Below are positions 34,762 through 43,601 of a stretch of DNA of 57,233 nucleotides, one piece after another. A program made the translations under genes and the position numbers. The notes under the pieces were generated by a model that saw nothing but the letters and a program-made list of their open reading frames with translations, ran no database searches and was not told the origin of the DNA. The stretch's first letter is position 1; each line of letters begins with the position of its first letter. Source of the DNA: Sulfurovum sp. (GTDB lineage Bacteria > Campylobacterota > Campylobacteria > Campylobacterales > Sulfurovaceae); assembly GCA_027062365.1 (NCBI GenBank), contig JAMOTK010000009.1, forward strand, positions 1 through 57,233, in the 5' to 3' direction.

Positions 34762-34889
34762 AATAGAGATTGTACCATAGTAATCATAATTATATTTCTA
34801 AAATAATTAAATATTAATTAATACAAAGGTTAAATTAAATAAAAATATGTAATACTATACAATTATTAAAATACAAAAGGTTTATCATT

Positions 34890-35504
34890 ATGAAAAGAAT
34901 TAAATTGACACTGGTTGCTATGCTTTCTTTAGGTCTCGCTGTAGGATGTGGTAGTAGTAAAAGTGCAAGTAACACAACTGCTGACAATATGGGAGAAAGA
35001 TTTTCTTACTTAAACCAAGGTTTTGTAACAACAGGTGGTTCTACAGTAGCATGTATCCAAGCAGGAACAGGTGATTCATATATCATTCGTACGGCATTTG
35101 ACCATACCCTTGACCCAGAAGGCACTATGACTATCATTAGTGAAGAGTATAGAAAAAGTGACTGTTCAGGTACCCCTGAGAGAACAATTCGTCAAGAATA
35201 CGTCTATTTTGTTGGTGAAGAGATAGACCAAGGGACAAGATTACAACTTGATTTTCTCTTAGCAAAGTATGACTATAGAGACCAAGATGTACGTGACTTT
35301 ACAGAAGGCGTTGTCTTTGGTGCCAATATTATTGTAGGTGATTTATTTCATACGGTTGTTGTAGGTGAAGGTGGTATCCAAACAGATACACTCAAATATG
35401 GTTTTGGAAATGCTGATGTCAATCATGATGGTGTAACCTCTGAGTTTAGAGCACAAAATGTAGATAAATACACAAGTGCGAATACTTTCTTACTTCAAAT
35501 TTAA
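34890..35504 (+). CDS. Putative lipoprotein
   Basis: 204 aa. Lipobox after a short signal: LSLGLAVGCGSSKS (acylated cysteine C20). The mature protein is beta-rich with no motif I can name, apart from an EF-hand-like DVNHDGVTSEF near the C-terminus (possible calcium site). AAAAGG precedes the ATG. Followed by a strong terminator, so monocistronic. Abundant lipoproteins often have such isolated transcripts; function unknown. Confidence 0.8.
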   Translation: MKRIKLTLVAMLSLGLAVGCGSSKSASNTTADNMGERFSYLNQGFVTTGGSTVACIQAGTGDSYIIRTAFDHTLDPEGTMTIISEEYRKSDCSGTPERTIRQEYVYFVGEEIDQGTRLQLDFLLAKYDYRDQDVRDFTEGVVFGANIIVGDLFHTVVVGEGGIQTDTLKYGFGNADVNHDGVTSEFRAQNVDKYTSANTFLLQI

Positions 35505-35534
35505 TATTTTTTCATTCAAGAATTTTATAAAACT

Positions 35535-35576
35535 GTTCATATCGTAACAATAAAAACGATATGAACTCTCTTTTTT
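35535..35576 (+). terminator. Rho-independent terminator of the lipoprotein gene
   Basis: GTTCATATCGT (35535-35545) pairs perfectly with ACGATATGAAC (35556-35566) across a 10-nt loop, followed by TCTCTTTTTT. An 11-bp perfect stem plus T6 is the strongest terminator in the window. Confidence 0.9.
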
Positions 35577-35618
35577 ATTAGAAAGCATGATATATGCTCT
35601 TTTAAACGACTCCTAAGG

Positions 35619-35649
35619 TATACTCCAATTAATATATTTTAAATTGGAG
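35619..35649 (+). promoter_or_regulatory. Promoter and dyad before the SdhB/SdhE-like gene
   Basis: TATACT (35619-35624) is a good -10. CTCCAATT (35623-35630) and AATTGGAG (35642-35649) form a perfect 8-bp dyad overlapping it, and the second arm contains the GGAG Shine-Dalgarno for the ATG at 35658. T6 follows the second arm. If transcription starts upstream, the RNA hairpin would hide the ribosome binding site and resemble a terminator; if it starts at ~35631, the dyad is a DNA operator. Confidence 0.45.
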
Positions 35650-35657
35650 ACTTTTTT

Positions 35658-36734
35658 ATGTCACATACACTTACAATAAAAGCATTTTTTTTTAATGCAA
35701 AAACAGATTATCTTCCTTACTATAAAAACTTTACTTTAAAAGTAGAAAACACAACTAAAAGCAAAGCCCTATTGGCTCTTATCCAAGAAAAAAATAGTGA
35801 TTTTTCTTACCCAAAACAAAAATTAATTATGAAGATAAATGGTCTTATTGTGGATGTAAAAGAAACCGTAGGTACTATTGTTGACAAACTTGGTACAGAT
35901 TTATGTATAGAACCTGCCAATACCTACCGTTCTAACAATGGACTTCATATCAATGATAGTGATTTTATGCAAAGCTATGCACTCTTAGCACCATACGCCT
36001 CAGAACAAGATTTAGCCTATTATAAAACCCTCTATGCCTTACATTATGCTTCTGAGACAGAAAACTTTGATAGAGAGTATATTGGGGATGCTATTTTAAT
36101 CTTAGCACATAAAATGATTAGCCAAGGCAATGAAAATAAAGAAGCGATACTCCATGCTATTACTTCTGTACACTCTGGATTATTTGACTGTGAATATGAA
36201 AATAATCTTTTTAGAAAGAGTGACCATACTGAGACTATCGAAGCACTCAAAGTAATGGCTAAAAGTGATGACAATGAATACCCATCAATTTTAGATATGA
36301 TTAAAAATCGTTTTTGTACTAAAAAAGAAGAAAAAACACTCACTAAACCTACAAGAAAAGCCCAAACTATTGAAGCACTAGAAGACAAAACAATTGCTTA
36401 TTATGCAGGGTTAGATACTGATAATGAAACAAATATTTCTAAACTTATTGTAGATATGGGTACAAAAGAGATTCGTATGAGTAGAAAAAATAAACTCTCA
36501 GGTGTATCAATACTCGCAGATAACAAAGCATTGGCACTCAAAAAAGCAGGTACAACCCTCTTAGATGCTTATGATGCAGGTGCAGAAGTACTCATAGTAG
36601 AAGATGAAGCTAGTTATGACATGTTTATAACCCACTTTAAAAGTATAGAAAATATCATAGGAAGAAAAATGATAGGACTAGAGCTTCTTTTGGCCAAAGA
36701 TTTTATCACACAAAGTAATATGATAGAAGCCTAA
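35658..36734 (+). CDS. Cysteine-less SdhB/SdhE-like protein upstream of sdhA (possibly DUF5644 family)
   Basis: 358 aa. Residues 1-105 align with the N-terminus of SdhB encoded 1.8 kb downstream (LTIKAFFFNAKTDYLPYYKNF versus VTIKAWRFNAETDYLPYTKQY), but the [2Fe-2S] cysteines are absent. Residues ~245-345 align with the second CCG domain of SdhE: IAYYAGLDT against IAPFYGCHN, KLSGVSILAD against KCCGFHVELQ, LLDAYDAGAEVLIVEDEASYDMF against LLDAIDNSADLMVTPCPLCHLKM. Every ligand cysteine is replaced. The middle ~140 residues are helical and unassigned. Only three cysteines remain, none in those sites. Not catalytic by itself; a structural, assembly or regulatory partner of the complex is plausible. 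I believe related proteins are called DUF5644, but am not certain. Confidence 0.8.
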   Translation: MSHTLTIKAFFFNAKTDYLPYYKNFTLKVENTTKSKALLALIQEKNSDFSYPKQKLIMKINGLIVDVKETVGTIVDKLGTDLCIEPANTYRSNNGLHINDSDFMQSYALLAPYASEQDLAYYKTLYALHYASETENFDREYIGDAILILAHKMISQGNENKEAILHAITSVHSGLFDCEYENNLFRKSDHTETIEALKVMAKSDDNEYPSILDMIKNRFCTKKEEKTLTKPTRKAQTIEALEDKTIAYYAGLDTDNETNISKLIVDMGTKEIRMSRKNKLSGVSILADNKALALKKAGTTLLDAYDAGAEVLIVEDEASYDMFITHFKSIENIIGRKMIGLELLLAKDFITQSNMIEA

Positions 36735-36791
36735 TATTAAAGAAAATATGCTAAAATAGAGCTATTATCTTTACTAAAAGGACATACTTCT

Positions 36792-38519
36792 ATGAGCAAA
36801 AACTCAGATATTAAAATCTACGAATATGATGCTGTTATCGTTGGTTCTGGACTGGCTGGTTTGGCAGCTGCCAAAGAGCTAACCGAGGCAGGAAAAAAGA
36901 CAGCGATTATCACAAAACTTCACCCTTTACGTTCACACTCTGGTGCTGCCCAAGGTGGTATTAATGCAGCATTAGGAGAAGGAGACTCTACAGAGCTTCA
37001 TGAGTTTGATACAGTCAAAGGGTCTGATTATTTAGCAGACCAAGATTGTGTGGAGCTTTTATGTAGCAAAGCACCAGAAACTGTGCGTTGGGCAGAGAGA
37101 ATGGGAGCAACTTTTTCACGTGATGAAAAAGGAAATATCGCTATCCGTCCTTTTGGTGGTCAATCAAAACCTAGAGCATGTTATGCCAAAGATAGAACAG
37201 GTCTTGCTGTACTTCAAGCGATTTATGAACAAGCCCACCGAGCAGGGATTGAAGTCTTTGATGAGTGGTATGCTTCTGATTTAATCTACAAAGATGGCAA
37301 AGTATCAGGTGTTGCTGCCTATGATATTCGTACGTCAGAACCTGCTATTTTTAATGCAAAAGTTACGATGTTTGCCACGGGTGGTCATGGACGTGCCTAT
37401 CGATTTAACTCCAATGCCCATGCCAATACAGGAGATTCTCTTTCTATTGTAGCACGTCATGGTTTGCCTCTTGAAGATATGGAATTTGTACAATTTCATC
37501 CAAGTGGGCTAGGTGGTTCTGGGGTGCTTATCTCCGAAGCTGCTAGAGGAGAAGGTGGTCGTTTATTTAATTCTTTAGGTGAACGTTTTATGAGTAAATA
37601 TGCACCTAATGCTATGGAACTAGCTTCTCGTGATGTGGTAAGCCGTGCGATTATGGAAGAAGTACGTCAAGGTAGAGGGGTTGGAAAAGATGGACAATCG
37701 GTCAATATTGACCTTACACATCTTGACCCTGAGATTATCTTGACACGTTTGCCTGAATTACGTGAACTAGCTATTGCTTTTCAAGGGCAAGACATGCTCA
37801 AAGAAGCTATTCATATCTCTGCAACAGCACACTATTCTATGGGTGGGATTCCTACAAATATTAACTGTGAAGTACAAAAATCTCCTACAGAACTTGTGGA
37901 AGGTTTTTATGCAGCAGGTGAATGTTCTTGTGTCTCTGTACATGGAGCAAACCGTTTGGGTGCGAACTCTGTACTTGAAGCCCTACTTTTTGGTCGTCAC
38001 GCAGGTCAAAATATGGCGAAAAAAATTGATGAAGGCATTACACTTAGAAAAGCTGCACCTTCTGATGCTGATGCAATGCTAGAAGAGATGAATACAATCA
38101 AAACTTCTAATGGCTGTGAATCTGTACCAAAGCTAAGAGAACTACTTCAAAATGGTATGACCAAAAATGCTGGTGTATTTAGAACCAAAGAATCCCTAGA
38201 AGAGCAAATAGCCCTCATAGATGACCTTCTTGAACGCTTTAACCATATTCGTATTGATGATAAATCTAATACTTTTAATACCGACTTACAAGAAGCAATT
38301 GAACTTAGTCACATGTTAGAATTTTCTAAATTTATTGTCGATGGTGCATTAAACCGTGAAGAGAGCCGTGGAGGTCATTTTCGTGAAGATTTCCCTACAA
38401 GAGATGATGAAAATTATCTTAAACATACCTACGCATACATGGACAAAGACTTTAACATGAGCCATGAATGGGGTGAAGTGACATTGGGTAAATTTGAACC
38501 TAAAGAAAGAACATATTAA
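36792..38519 (+). CDS. sdhA: Succinate dehydrogenase/fumarate reductase flavoprotein subunit
   Basis: 575 aa. FAD loop AVIVGSGLAGLAAAKEL, covalent-flavin region LHPLRSHSGAAQGGINAALG, active-site HPSGLGGSGVLISEAARGEGG, and C-terminal NREESRGGHFREDFPTRDDENYLKHT with the catalytic arginine. No Tat or Sec signal, unlike the periplasmic MfrA of Campylobacter jejuni (established knowledge), so it should face the cytoplasm. Partnered with sdhB and sdhE downstream; the complex uses CCG-domain SdhE as its membrane-associated electron-transfer part and lacks classical SdhC/D. The physiological direction is not evident. Confidence 0.95.
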   Translation: MSKNSDIKIYEYDAVIVGSGLAGLAAAKELTEAGKKTAIITKLHPLRSHSGAAQGGINAALGEGDSTELHEFDTVKGSDYLADQDCVELLCSKAPETVRWAERMGATFSRDEKGNIAIRPFGGQSKPRACYAKDRTGLAVLQAIYEQAHRAGIEVFDEWYASDLIYKDGKVSGVAAYDIRTSEPAIFNAKVTMFATGGHGRAYRFNSNAHANTGDSLSIVARHGLPLEDMEFVQFHPSGLGGSGVLISEAARGEGGRLFNSLGERFMSKYAPNAMELASRDVVSRAIMEEVRQGRGVGKDGQSVNIDLTHLDPEIILTRLPELRELAIAFQGQDMLKEAIHISATAHYSMGGIPTNINCEVQKSPTELVEGFYAAGECSCVSVHGANRLGANSVLEALLFGRHAGQNMAKKIDEGITLRKAAPSDADAMLEEMNTIKTSNGCESVPKLRELLQNGMTKNAGVFRTKESLEEQIALIDDLLERFNHIRIDDKSNTFNTDLQEAIELSHMLEFSKFIVDGALNREESRGGHFREDFPTRDDENYLKHTYAYMDKDFNMSHEWGEVTLGKFEPKERTY

Positions 38520-38529
38520 GGAGGTTATA

Positions 38530-39543
38530 ATGAGTGAAGTACAGATAAATGAAGCATCTAATACAAGAAAAGTGACCATCAAAGCATGGCGATTTAATGC
38601 TGAAACAGATTACTTACCATACACAAAACAGTATGAAATGGAAGTAGGCAAAGATGAACTTATCCTTGACCTTATGAATAAAATAAAATGGGAACATGAC
38701 GGAAGTTTTTCATATAGACGTTCTTGTCGCCATGGTATTTGTGGGGCTTGTGCCATTAAAGTCAACGGTAAATCTGTTTTGGCATGTAAACAAAATGCCA
38801 TTGAACTTTTGGATTTGTTTGACAATGACATCACACTAGAGCCAAGTAGCAAAAAACGTGCAGTCAAAGATATGATTATTGATAAATCAGATTTTTGGGA
38901 AAAACATGCACAAGTGAAACCTTATATTGTAGCAGACATAGACCCCACTCCTCAAACAGAGAGCAAACAGTCTATTTCACAATTTAACTCCTTGCTTGAT
39001 GCAGACCTTTGTATCCAATGTGGTGCGTGTCATTATGCCTGTCCTGCCCTTGAAGTCAATGATGCTTTTTTGGGGCCTGCTGCTTTGGCTGCTGCGTATA
39101 GATTTACAGCTGATACAAGAGATGAAGCCACACAAGAGCGTCTTGAGATTACCTTTGAATCAGGTGCAGGTGTTTGGGATTGTGTGAAATGTTTTGAATG
39201 TGCTGAAGCCTGTCCAAAAGAAGTGAATCCTATCGAAAAGATTGGAAAACTTCACAATATGCAATTTGAACATGGTGTCGCTATTTCTAATATCGCTACA
39301 CGTCACGCTGAAGGTTTTTTAAGAGGCATAAAGAAGACAGGATACTTAGATGAAGCCGATATTGTTACCTATTCAGAGGGTTATTTAGGTATGTACAAAC
39401 ATATAGGTACTGCTGTTAAAATGCTTAAAGTGGGTAAAATACATTGGCATTCAGGTATTCCATTTATCAATTCTATCCCTAAAATTAAAAATCTTGATGA
39501 AGTACAAAAACTCATTAAAATTTCACAAACCAATAAGCTATAA
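38530..39543 (+). CDS. sdhB: Succinate dehydrogenase/fumarate reductase iron-sulfur subunit
   Basis: 337 aa from the ATG at 38530, with a perfect AAGGAGG upstream (an upstream in-frame ATG at 38494 lies inside sdhA). SCRHGICGACAIKVNGKSVLACK binds [2Fe-2S]. CIQCGACHYACP and CVKCFECAEACP are two CxxCxxCxxxCP sets, whereas classical SdhB has one such set and one CxxCxxxCP. About 80 residues longer than classical SdhB, at the C-terminus. Ten bp after sdhA and nine before sdhE. Confidence 0.95.
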   Translation: MSEVQINEASNTRKVTIKAWRFNAETDYLPYTKQYEMEVGKDELILDLMNKIKWEHDGSFSYRRSCRHGICGACAIKVNGKSVLACKQNAIELLDLFDNDITLEPSSKKRAVKDMIIDKSDFWEKHAQVKPYIVADIDPTPQTESKQSISQFNSLLDADLCIQCGACHYACPALEVNDAFLGPAALAAAYRFTADTRDEATQERLEITFESGAGVWDCVKCFECAEACPKEVNPIEKIGKLHNMQFEHGVAISNIATRHAEGFLRGIKKTGYLDEADIVTYSEGYLGMYKHIGTAVKMLKVGKIHWHSGIPFINSIPKIKNLDEVQKLIKISQTNKL

Positions 39544-39552
39544 GGAGAAAAG

Positions 39553-40449
39553 ATGAGCGAACAATTACATTATGCACTATTTACAGGCTGTACAGCCAAA
39601 CAATCTACCCCTGAATTACTTTCATCTACACTAGCCGTAGCTGATAAACTAGGGATTAAAATTACGATTTTAGAAGAAGCTTCCTGTTGTGGTGCTTCAC
39701 ATCTTCAAGATTTTGATGAGTTCTTAGCCCATGTTCTCAATGCAAGAAATATCTGTTATGCCGAAAAGCTAGGACTTACGATGATTACGATTTGTAATAC
39801 CTGTCAGCTTAATTCTGCCATGACGAAACATGCTTTAGACAAAGATGCAGCACTTAAAGCTAGAGTCAATGAAAAACTAGCAGAAGTTGGGTTAGAATAC
39901 AAAGGTACATCAGAAATCAAACACTTTCTCTATGCAATTATAGATGAATATGGACTGGAAAATGTCAAAGAAAAAGTTACTGTGCCTTTGAGTCATCTCA
40001 ATATTGCACCTTTTTATGGTTGTCACAATATTAGACCATCAGAATTACATGAAACGTCAAATGGAGGAGAAAACCCTTATGTTCCCAACTCTTTAGACAA
40101 ACTTATCTCTGCACTAGAAGGGAATCCAGTCGATTATGAGAGTAAAAATAAATGCTGTGGTTTCCATGTAGAACTTCAAGCCAATCATGCCTCAGAAGTT
40201 TTATCGGGAAATGCCCTTTTAGATGCCATTGATAATTCGGCTGACCTTATGGTAACCCCTTGTCCTCTTTGTCATCTTAAAATGGACACTTACCAAGGAA
40301 GCATTTCTAAAGTCATGGGAAGAGAAGTAGAACTCCCTGTACTTCACATGCCTCAAATGGTAGCACTTGCTTTAGGCTGTACCGAAAAAGAAATTGGACT
40401 CAATTTTCATGTTCAAAAAGCAAAACATCTTTATAGTACAAGTGCTTAA
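39553..40449 (+). CDS. sdhE: CCG-domain subunit SdhE (heterodisulfide-reductase subunit B-like)
   Basis: 298 aa with two CCG domains. First: YALFTGC, EEASCCGASH, TICNTCQLN. Second: IAPFYGCHN, NKCCGFHVE, VTPCPLCHLKMD. All cluster-ligand cysteines are present. In type E SQR/fumarate reductases (as in Campylobacterota and archaea) this subunit passes electrons between the SdhB clusters and the quinone or methylmenaquinone pool. GGAGAAAAG precedes the ATG. Last gene of the sdh group. Confidence 0.93.
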   Translation: MSEQLHYALFTGCTAKQSTPELLSSTLAVADKLGIKITILEEASCCGASHLQDFDEFLAHVLNARNICYAEKLGLTMITICNTCQLNSAMTKHALDKDAALKARVNEKLAEVGLEYKGTSEIKHFLYAIIDEYGLENVKEKVTVPLSHLNIAPFYGCHNIRPSELHETSNGGENPYVPNSLDKLISALEGNPVDYESKNKCCGFHVELQANHASEVLSGNALLDAIDNSADLMVTPCPLCHLKMDTYQGSISKVMGREVELPVLHMPQMVALALGCTEKEIGLNFHVQKAKHLYSTSA

Positions 40450-40473
40450 ATACAAAAAGAGTAGATAGAAGAT

Positions 40474-41160
40474 TTATAAAAGATTATTTAAAATAAGATT
40501 TTTCTTAAAAATATCTTTATAAACTTGTGTCTCTTTTATCGCTACAAGGGTCTTCACTTGCTTCAGATGATGTACATCTGAACCTAAAAAATCAATCATA
40601 CTATTTTGACTTAGAAATATGGCTTTATCTTGTGCATCTTTACCATAATGACCACCAAAAGAGTTGATATTCACCTGAAAATAAATACCTAATTTTTTGA
40701 GTGCTTTATACTCTAATTCAAAATCTTCTATATAACGATAACGCTCAGGATGGGCTAAAAGAGGGGTATAACCTGTGGAGATAAGTTTCTCTATCATACT
40801 CTCAAAGTCTAAAGGCTTTGCCATATAAGAGGTTTCAAAGAGGACATATTTATTGGATAAGGTTAAAAGTTTACCTTTTTCTATATGTGTAATAAATTCA
40901 TCATCAAGATAATACTCTGCTGCTGCTTCAATCTCTATCCGTAGTCCTGCTTGTTTTGCCATAATTTGAAGTTCTTCTAACCCTTTCATGATAGTTTGCC
41001 TTGTATTTCGGTAGCTATCCATCATGATGTGAGGTGTAGTAATGAGTTTGTAATACCCTGCTTCTTCCAAAGCTTTTAGAAGTTTTAAACTCTCATCCAT
41101 GTCTTTTGCCCCATCATCTAAAGCAGGGATAAGATGTGAATGTAAATCTATATTTAACAT
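40474..41160 (-). CDS. cpsB: CpsB/CapC-type tyrosine-protein phosphatase (PHP fold)
   Basis: About 228 aa from the ATG at 41160 (MLNIDLHSHLIPALDDGAKDM); in-frame upstream ATGs (41196, 41259) would overlap the kinase gene and give non-homologous extra sequence, though 41196 is possible. PHP metal motifs: DLHSHLIP, TTPHIM, LLAHPERYRYIED, FLGSDVHHLKQ. CpsB enzymes dephosphorylate the tyrosine tail of the cognate kinase that regulates polysaccharide export. Directly downstream of the Wzc-like gene, same strand. Confidence 0.88.
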   Translation of the reverse strand: MLNIDLHSHLIPALDDGAKDMDESLKLLKALEEAGYYKLITTPHIMMDSYRNTRQTIMKGLEELQIMAKQAGLRIEIEAAAEYYLDDEFITHIEKGKLLTLSNKYVLFETSYMAKPLDFESMIEKLISTGYTPLLAHPERYRYIEDFELEYKALKKLGIYFQVNINSFGGHYGKDAQDKAIFLSQNSMIDFLGSDVHHLKQVKTLVAIKETQVYKDIFKKNLILNNLL

Positions 41161-41185
41161 AGGAGTATCATCCACATTATGTTGA

Positions 41186-43492
41186 TTACGTATCATCTTC
41201 TTCATAGTACCCATGCCCATCATAATATCCATAGCTTCCTCTTTTCTTCTTAACATCATTGAGTACCAATCCTAAATTGGATAATTTTTCTATTTTATTA
41301 AATTTTATTAAATTCTTTAAAAAAAATTTTTTAGAATAGTCTGCTCTTACAATGTAAAGATTTATATCTACATAATGCATCAACTCCTTAGCATCGGTCA
41401 CCAAACCAATAGGAGGGGTATCAATAATAATAATATCATAGCCTGTTTTAAGCTCTTCAAGAATACCATAAATACCTTGATTGTGTATAAGTTCACTAGG
41501 ATTAGGAGGGATAGCTCCTGAAGATATAATATCAAGATAAGGATACTGCGTACACTGTATCACATCTTTTAAGGCTACTTGTTTATTGAGTAATTCACTT
41601 AACCCTATCTTGTTTGGTAGATTAAATCTTGTATGTAAAGTAGGTTTTCTAAAGTCAAGATTTAAGATAATTGTTCTTTTTATAGAAAGGCTCATAATAG
41701 CCCCTAGATTGGTACAAAGCGTAGTTTTCCCCTCTTGTCCTACGCTAGAAGTAAGTAAAATAATTTGTGAGCCCTCTTGTTGACGCATAAACTCTAAGCT
41801 ACCTCGTAAATGTCTAAATGATTCTGCTACAGAAGATTTGGGTGTTTCAAATACCTTTATTTTTTTGGGTAAATTTTTCTTTTTATCTCTGATATGAGGA
41901 ATAGTCCCTAAGATAGGGTATGCTACTAATTGTGAAACATCACTTTCATCTTTAATCTTGGTATCTAAAAAAACCCTCAAAAAAGCAAAAAGTATACCCA
42001 AAGCAAGTCCTAATAAAAAACCTATCATTACAATAAATTTTCGTTTTGGTTTGATAGGAGAGGTAGGAAGCAATGCCAAATCTAACATTCTATTTTTAGA
42101 GATACTTGATTCTTTTACCATTTGAGCTTCAGATTTTTGTTTCAAAAGATAGCTATTAATCTCTTCATGCATTTTAAATTTATGCTCTAATTGTCCAAAT
42201 TGACGCTCTTTTTCAGGTAAAACCTGTAACTTTTTACGCTGTTTTTCAATATTAGTAGTGAGTAAATATTTCCTTTTTTCAAGGGTTTTTACTAAATTGT
42301 AGCTGGTCTCTTTAATACTATTTTTTAACTGTTTAATCTTGTGGGTACTTTGAATTACTACAGGGTGTAAATTTGTATAGTCTTGACGTAATGTATTTCT
42401 TTCGATGATTGTTTCTTGAAGCTCTTTCATCAATTGTGCCAAAATAGACTCTTCCTTTGCCACACCTGAGATAGAGAGTGTTTCTATCTTCTTAGCAGAT
42501 TGAATGTCTGTATAAAAAGCCTTTAACATCGCTTCTTCTATCTCTAAATTCATCAAATCTGTCTCATAGGTATCAATACGTGCTAAAATAGTCTTTGCAT
42601 TATGTGCTACATTGACCACTTTAGTCTCTTCTCTAAAATCTTCCAAATGTGAAGCAGATGTTTCGATATTATGAGACACTGAATATAACTGTTTTTCGAT
42701 AAAAGACAAACGCTCTGTAGCTTCTTGCGTTTTGGTTTCTATATTTTGTTGGATATAAGCTTGGGCTAAGGCATTGGCATACTCTTGAGAACGAAGGGCT
42801 ACAGTATCTTCTACTGAGACTTGTAAGATAGTAGAATGCTCAGAATATTGTACCACAGAGACTCTCCCAAAGGTACGACGTGAGGCATCGATAAGAAATT
42901 GATATTCAGCATCATAGCTATCATGCTTCTTAGTAAGTATCAATGAAAAAGTAGAAGTATGTACTTTTTCTCCATATTCATGTACCCTATCATAACTAAA
43001 GGTATTTCCCAATAACCTGCTAAAGAAACCTTTTTCTTTTATCATCAATCGATAGTGTGTTTTATCTATGCTATGCACATCAAATAAGATACCATAACCA
43101 CGTGTCATAGAGACGCTAAAAGGTGAATTTTTATAGATTTCTGTAGCTCGATAATGCTTTACTTCATAATAATGCTCTCGAAAATCCATCTTTTGCAATA
43201 CTTTATCTGAAAGATAACGTGATTTTATGAGGTCTTTTTCTGTAGAGGCATTGATAGCCCCTCTACCCATAGCGATAGAAACCACATCTTTTGCATAATC
43301 ATCTTTATCTACCCCTACTTTGATAGAAGCCGTTGCTTTATATACATTGGGTAAAAAATACGCATAATAACTACCGATAGAGCCAAAAATAAGCATAGAG
43401 AGAAGTATCATCCATTTGTACTGATAAATATCAAAAAACACTTTTTGAACATCTATTTCTACAGGTTCAACTTCACTGCTTATTTTATCCAT
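41186..43492 (-). CDS. wzc: Wzc-like polysaccharide co-polymerase / tyrosine autokinase
   Basis: 768 aa. N-terminal Wzz domain between two membrane helices (~30-50 and ~495-515, IGFLLGLALGILFAFLRVFL), long periplasmic coiled coil (residues ~260-440), then a cytoplasmic BY-kinase domain: Walker A TSSVGQEGKTTL (~580), Walker A' region NLDFRKPTLH, Walker B YDIIIIDTPPIG. The C-terminus RGSYGYYDGHGYYEEDDT is the tyrosine cluster that is autophosphorylated. Sets chain length and export of capsule or exopolysaccharide. Interestingly, no glycosyltransferase genes are nearby. Divergent from bpt. Confidence 0.9.
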   Translation of the reverse strand: MDKISSEVEPVEIDVQKVFFDIYQYKWMILLSMLIFGSIGSYYAYFLPNVYKATASIKVGVDKDDYAKDVVSIAMGRGAINASTEKDLIKSRYLSDKVLQKMDFREHYYEVKHYRATEIYKNSPFSVSMTRGYGILFDVHSIDKTHYRLMIKEKGFFSRLLGNTFSYDRVHEYGEKVHTSTFSLILTKKHDSYDAEYQFLIDASRRTFGRVSVVQYSEHSTILQVSVEDTVALRSQEYANALAQAYIQQNIETKTQEATERLSFIEKQLYSVSHNIETSASHLEDFREETKVVNVAHNAKTILARIDTYETDLMNLEIEEAMLKAFYTDIQSAKKIETLSISGVAKEESILAQLMKELQETIIERNTLRQDYTNLHPVVIQSTHKIKQLKNSIKETSYNLVKTLEKRKYLLTTNIEKQRKKLQVLPEKERQFGQLEHKFKMHEEINSYLLKQKSEAQMVKESSISKNRMLDLALLPTSPIKPKRKFIVMIGFLLGLALGILFAFLRVFLDTKIKDESDVSQLVAYPILGTIPHIRDKKKNLPKKIKVFETPKSSVAESFRHLRGSLEFMRQQEGSQIILLTSSVGQEGKTTLCTNLGAIMSLSIKRTIILNLDFRKPTLHTRFNLPNKIGLSELLNKQVALKDVIQCTQYPYLDIISSGAIPPNPSELIHNQGIYGILEELKTGYDIIIIDTPPIGLVTDAKELMHYVDINLYIVRADYSKKFFLKNLIKFNKIEKLSNLGLVLNDVKKKRGSYGYYDGHGYYEEDDT

Positions 43493-43588
43493 GACTTACC
43501 TCATTTTAATAAGATTAATTATATCTTATTTTTATAATATTTTTGTGAAAAACAACATAACTCTTTGAATCTTTTACTACAACTTTGC

Positions 43589-43594
43589 TATAAT
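43589..43594 (+). promoter_or_regulatory. -10 box of bpt, probable leaderless transcript
   Basis: TATAAT at 43589-43594 with TTGAAT at 43565-43570 (18-bp spacer). A start 7-8 nt after the -10 is at 43601-43602, exactly the A of the ATG at 43602. The in-frame ATG at 43593 overlaps the -10 and cannot be transcribed. Confidence 0.55.
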
Positions 43595-43601
43595 GACAAT
43601 T

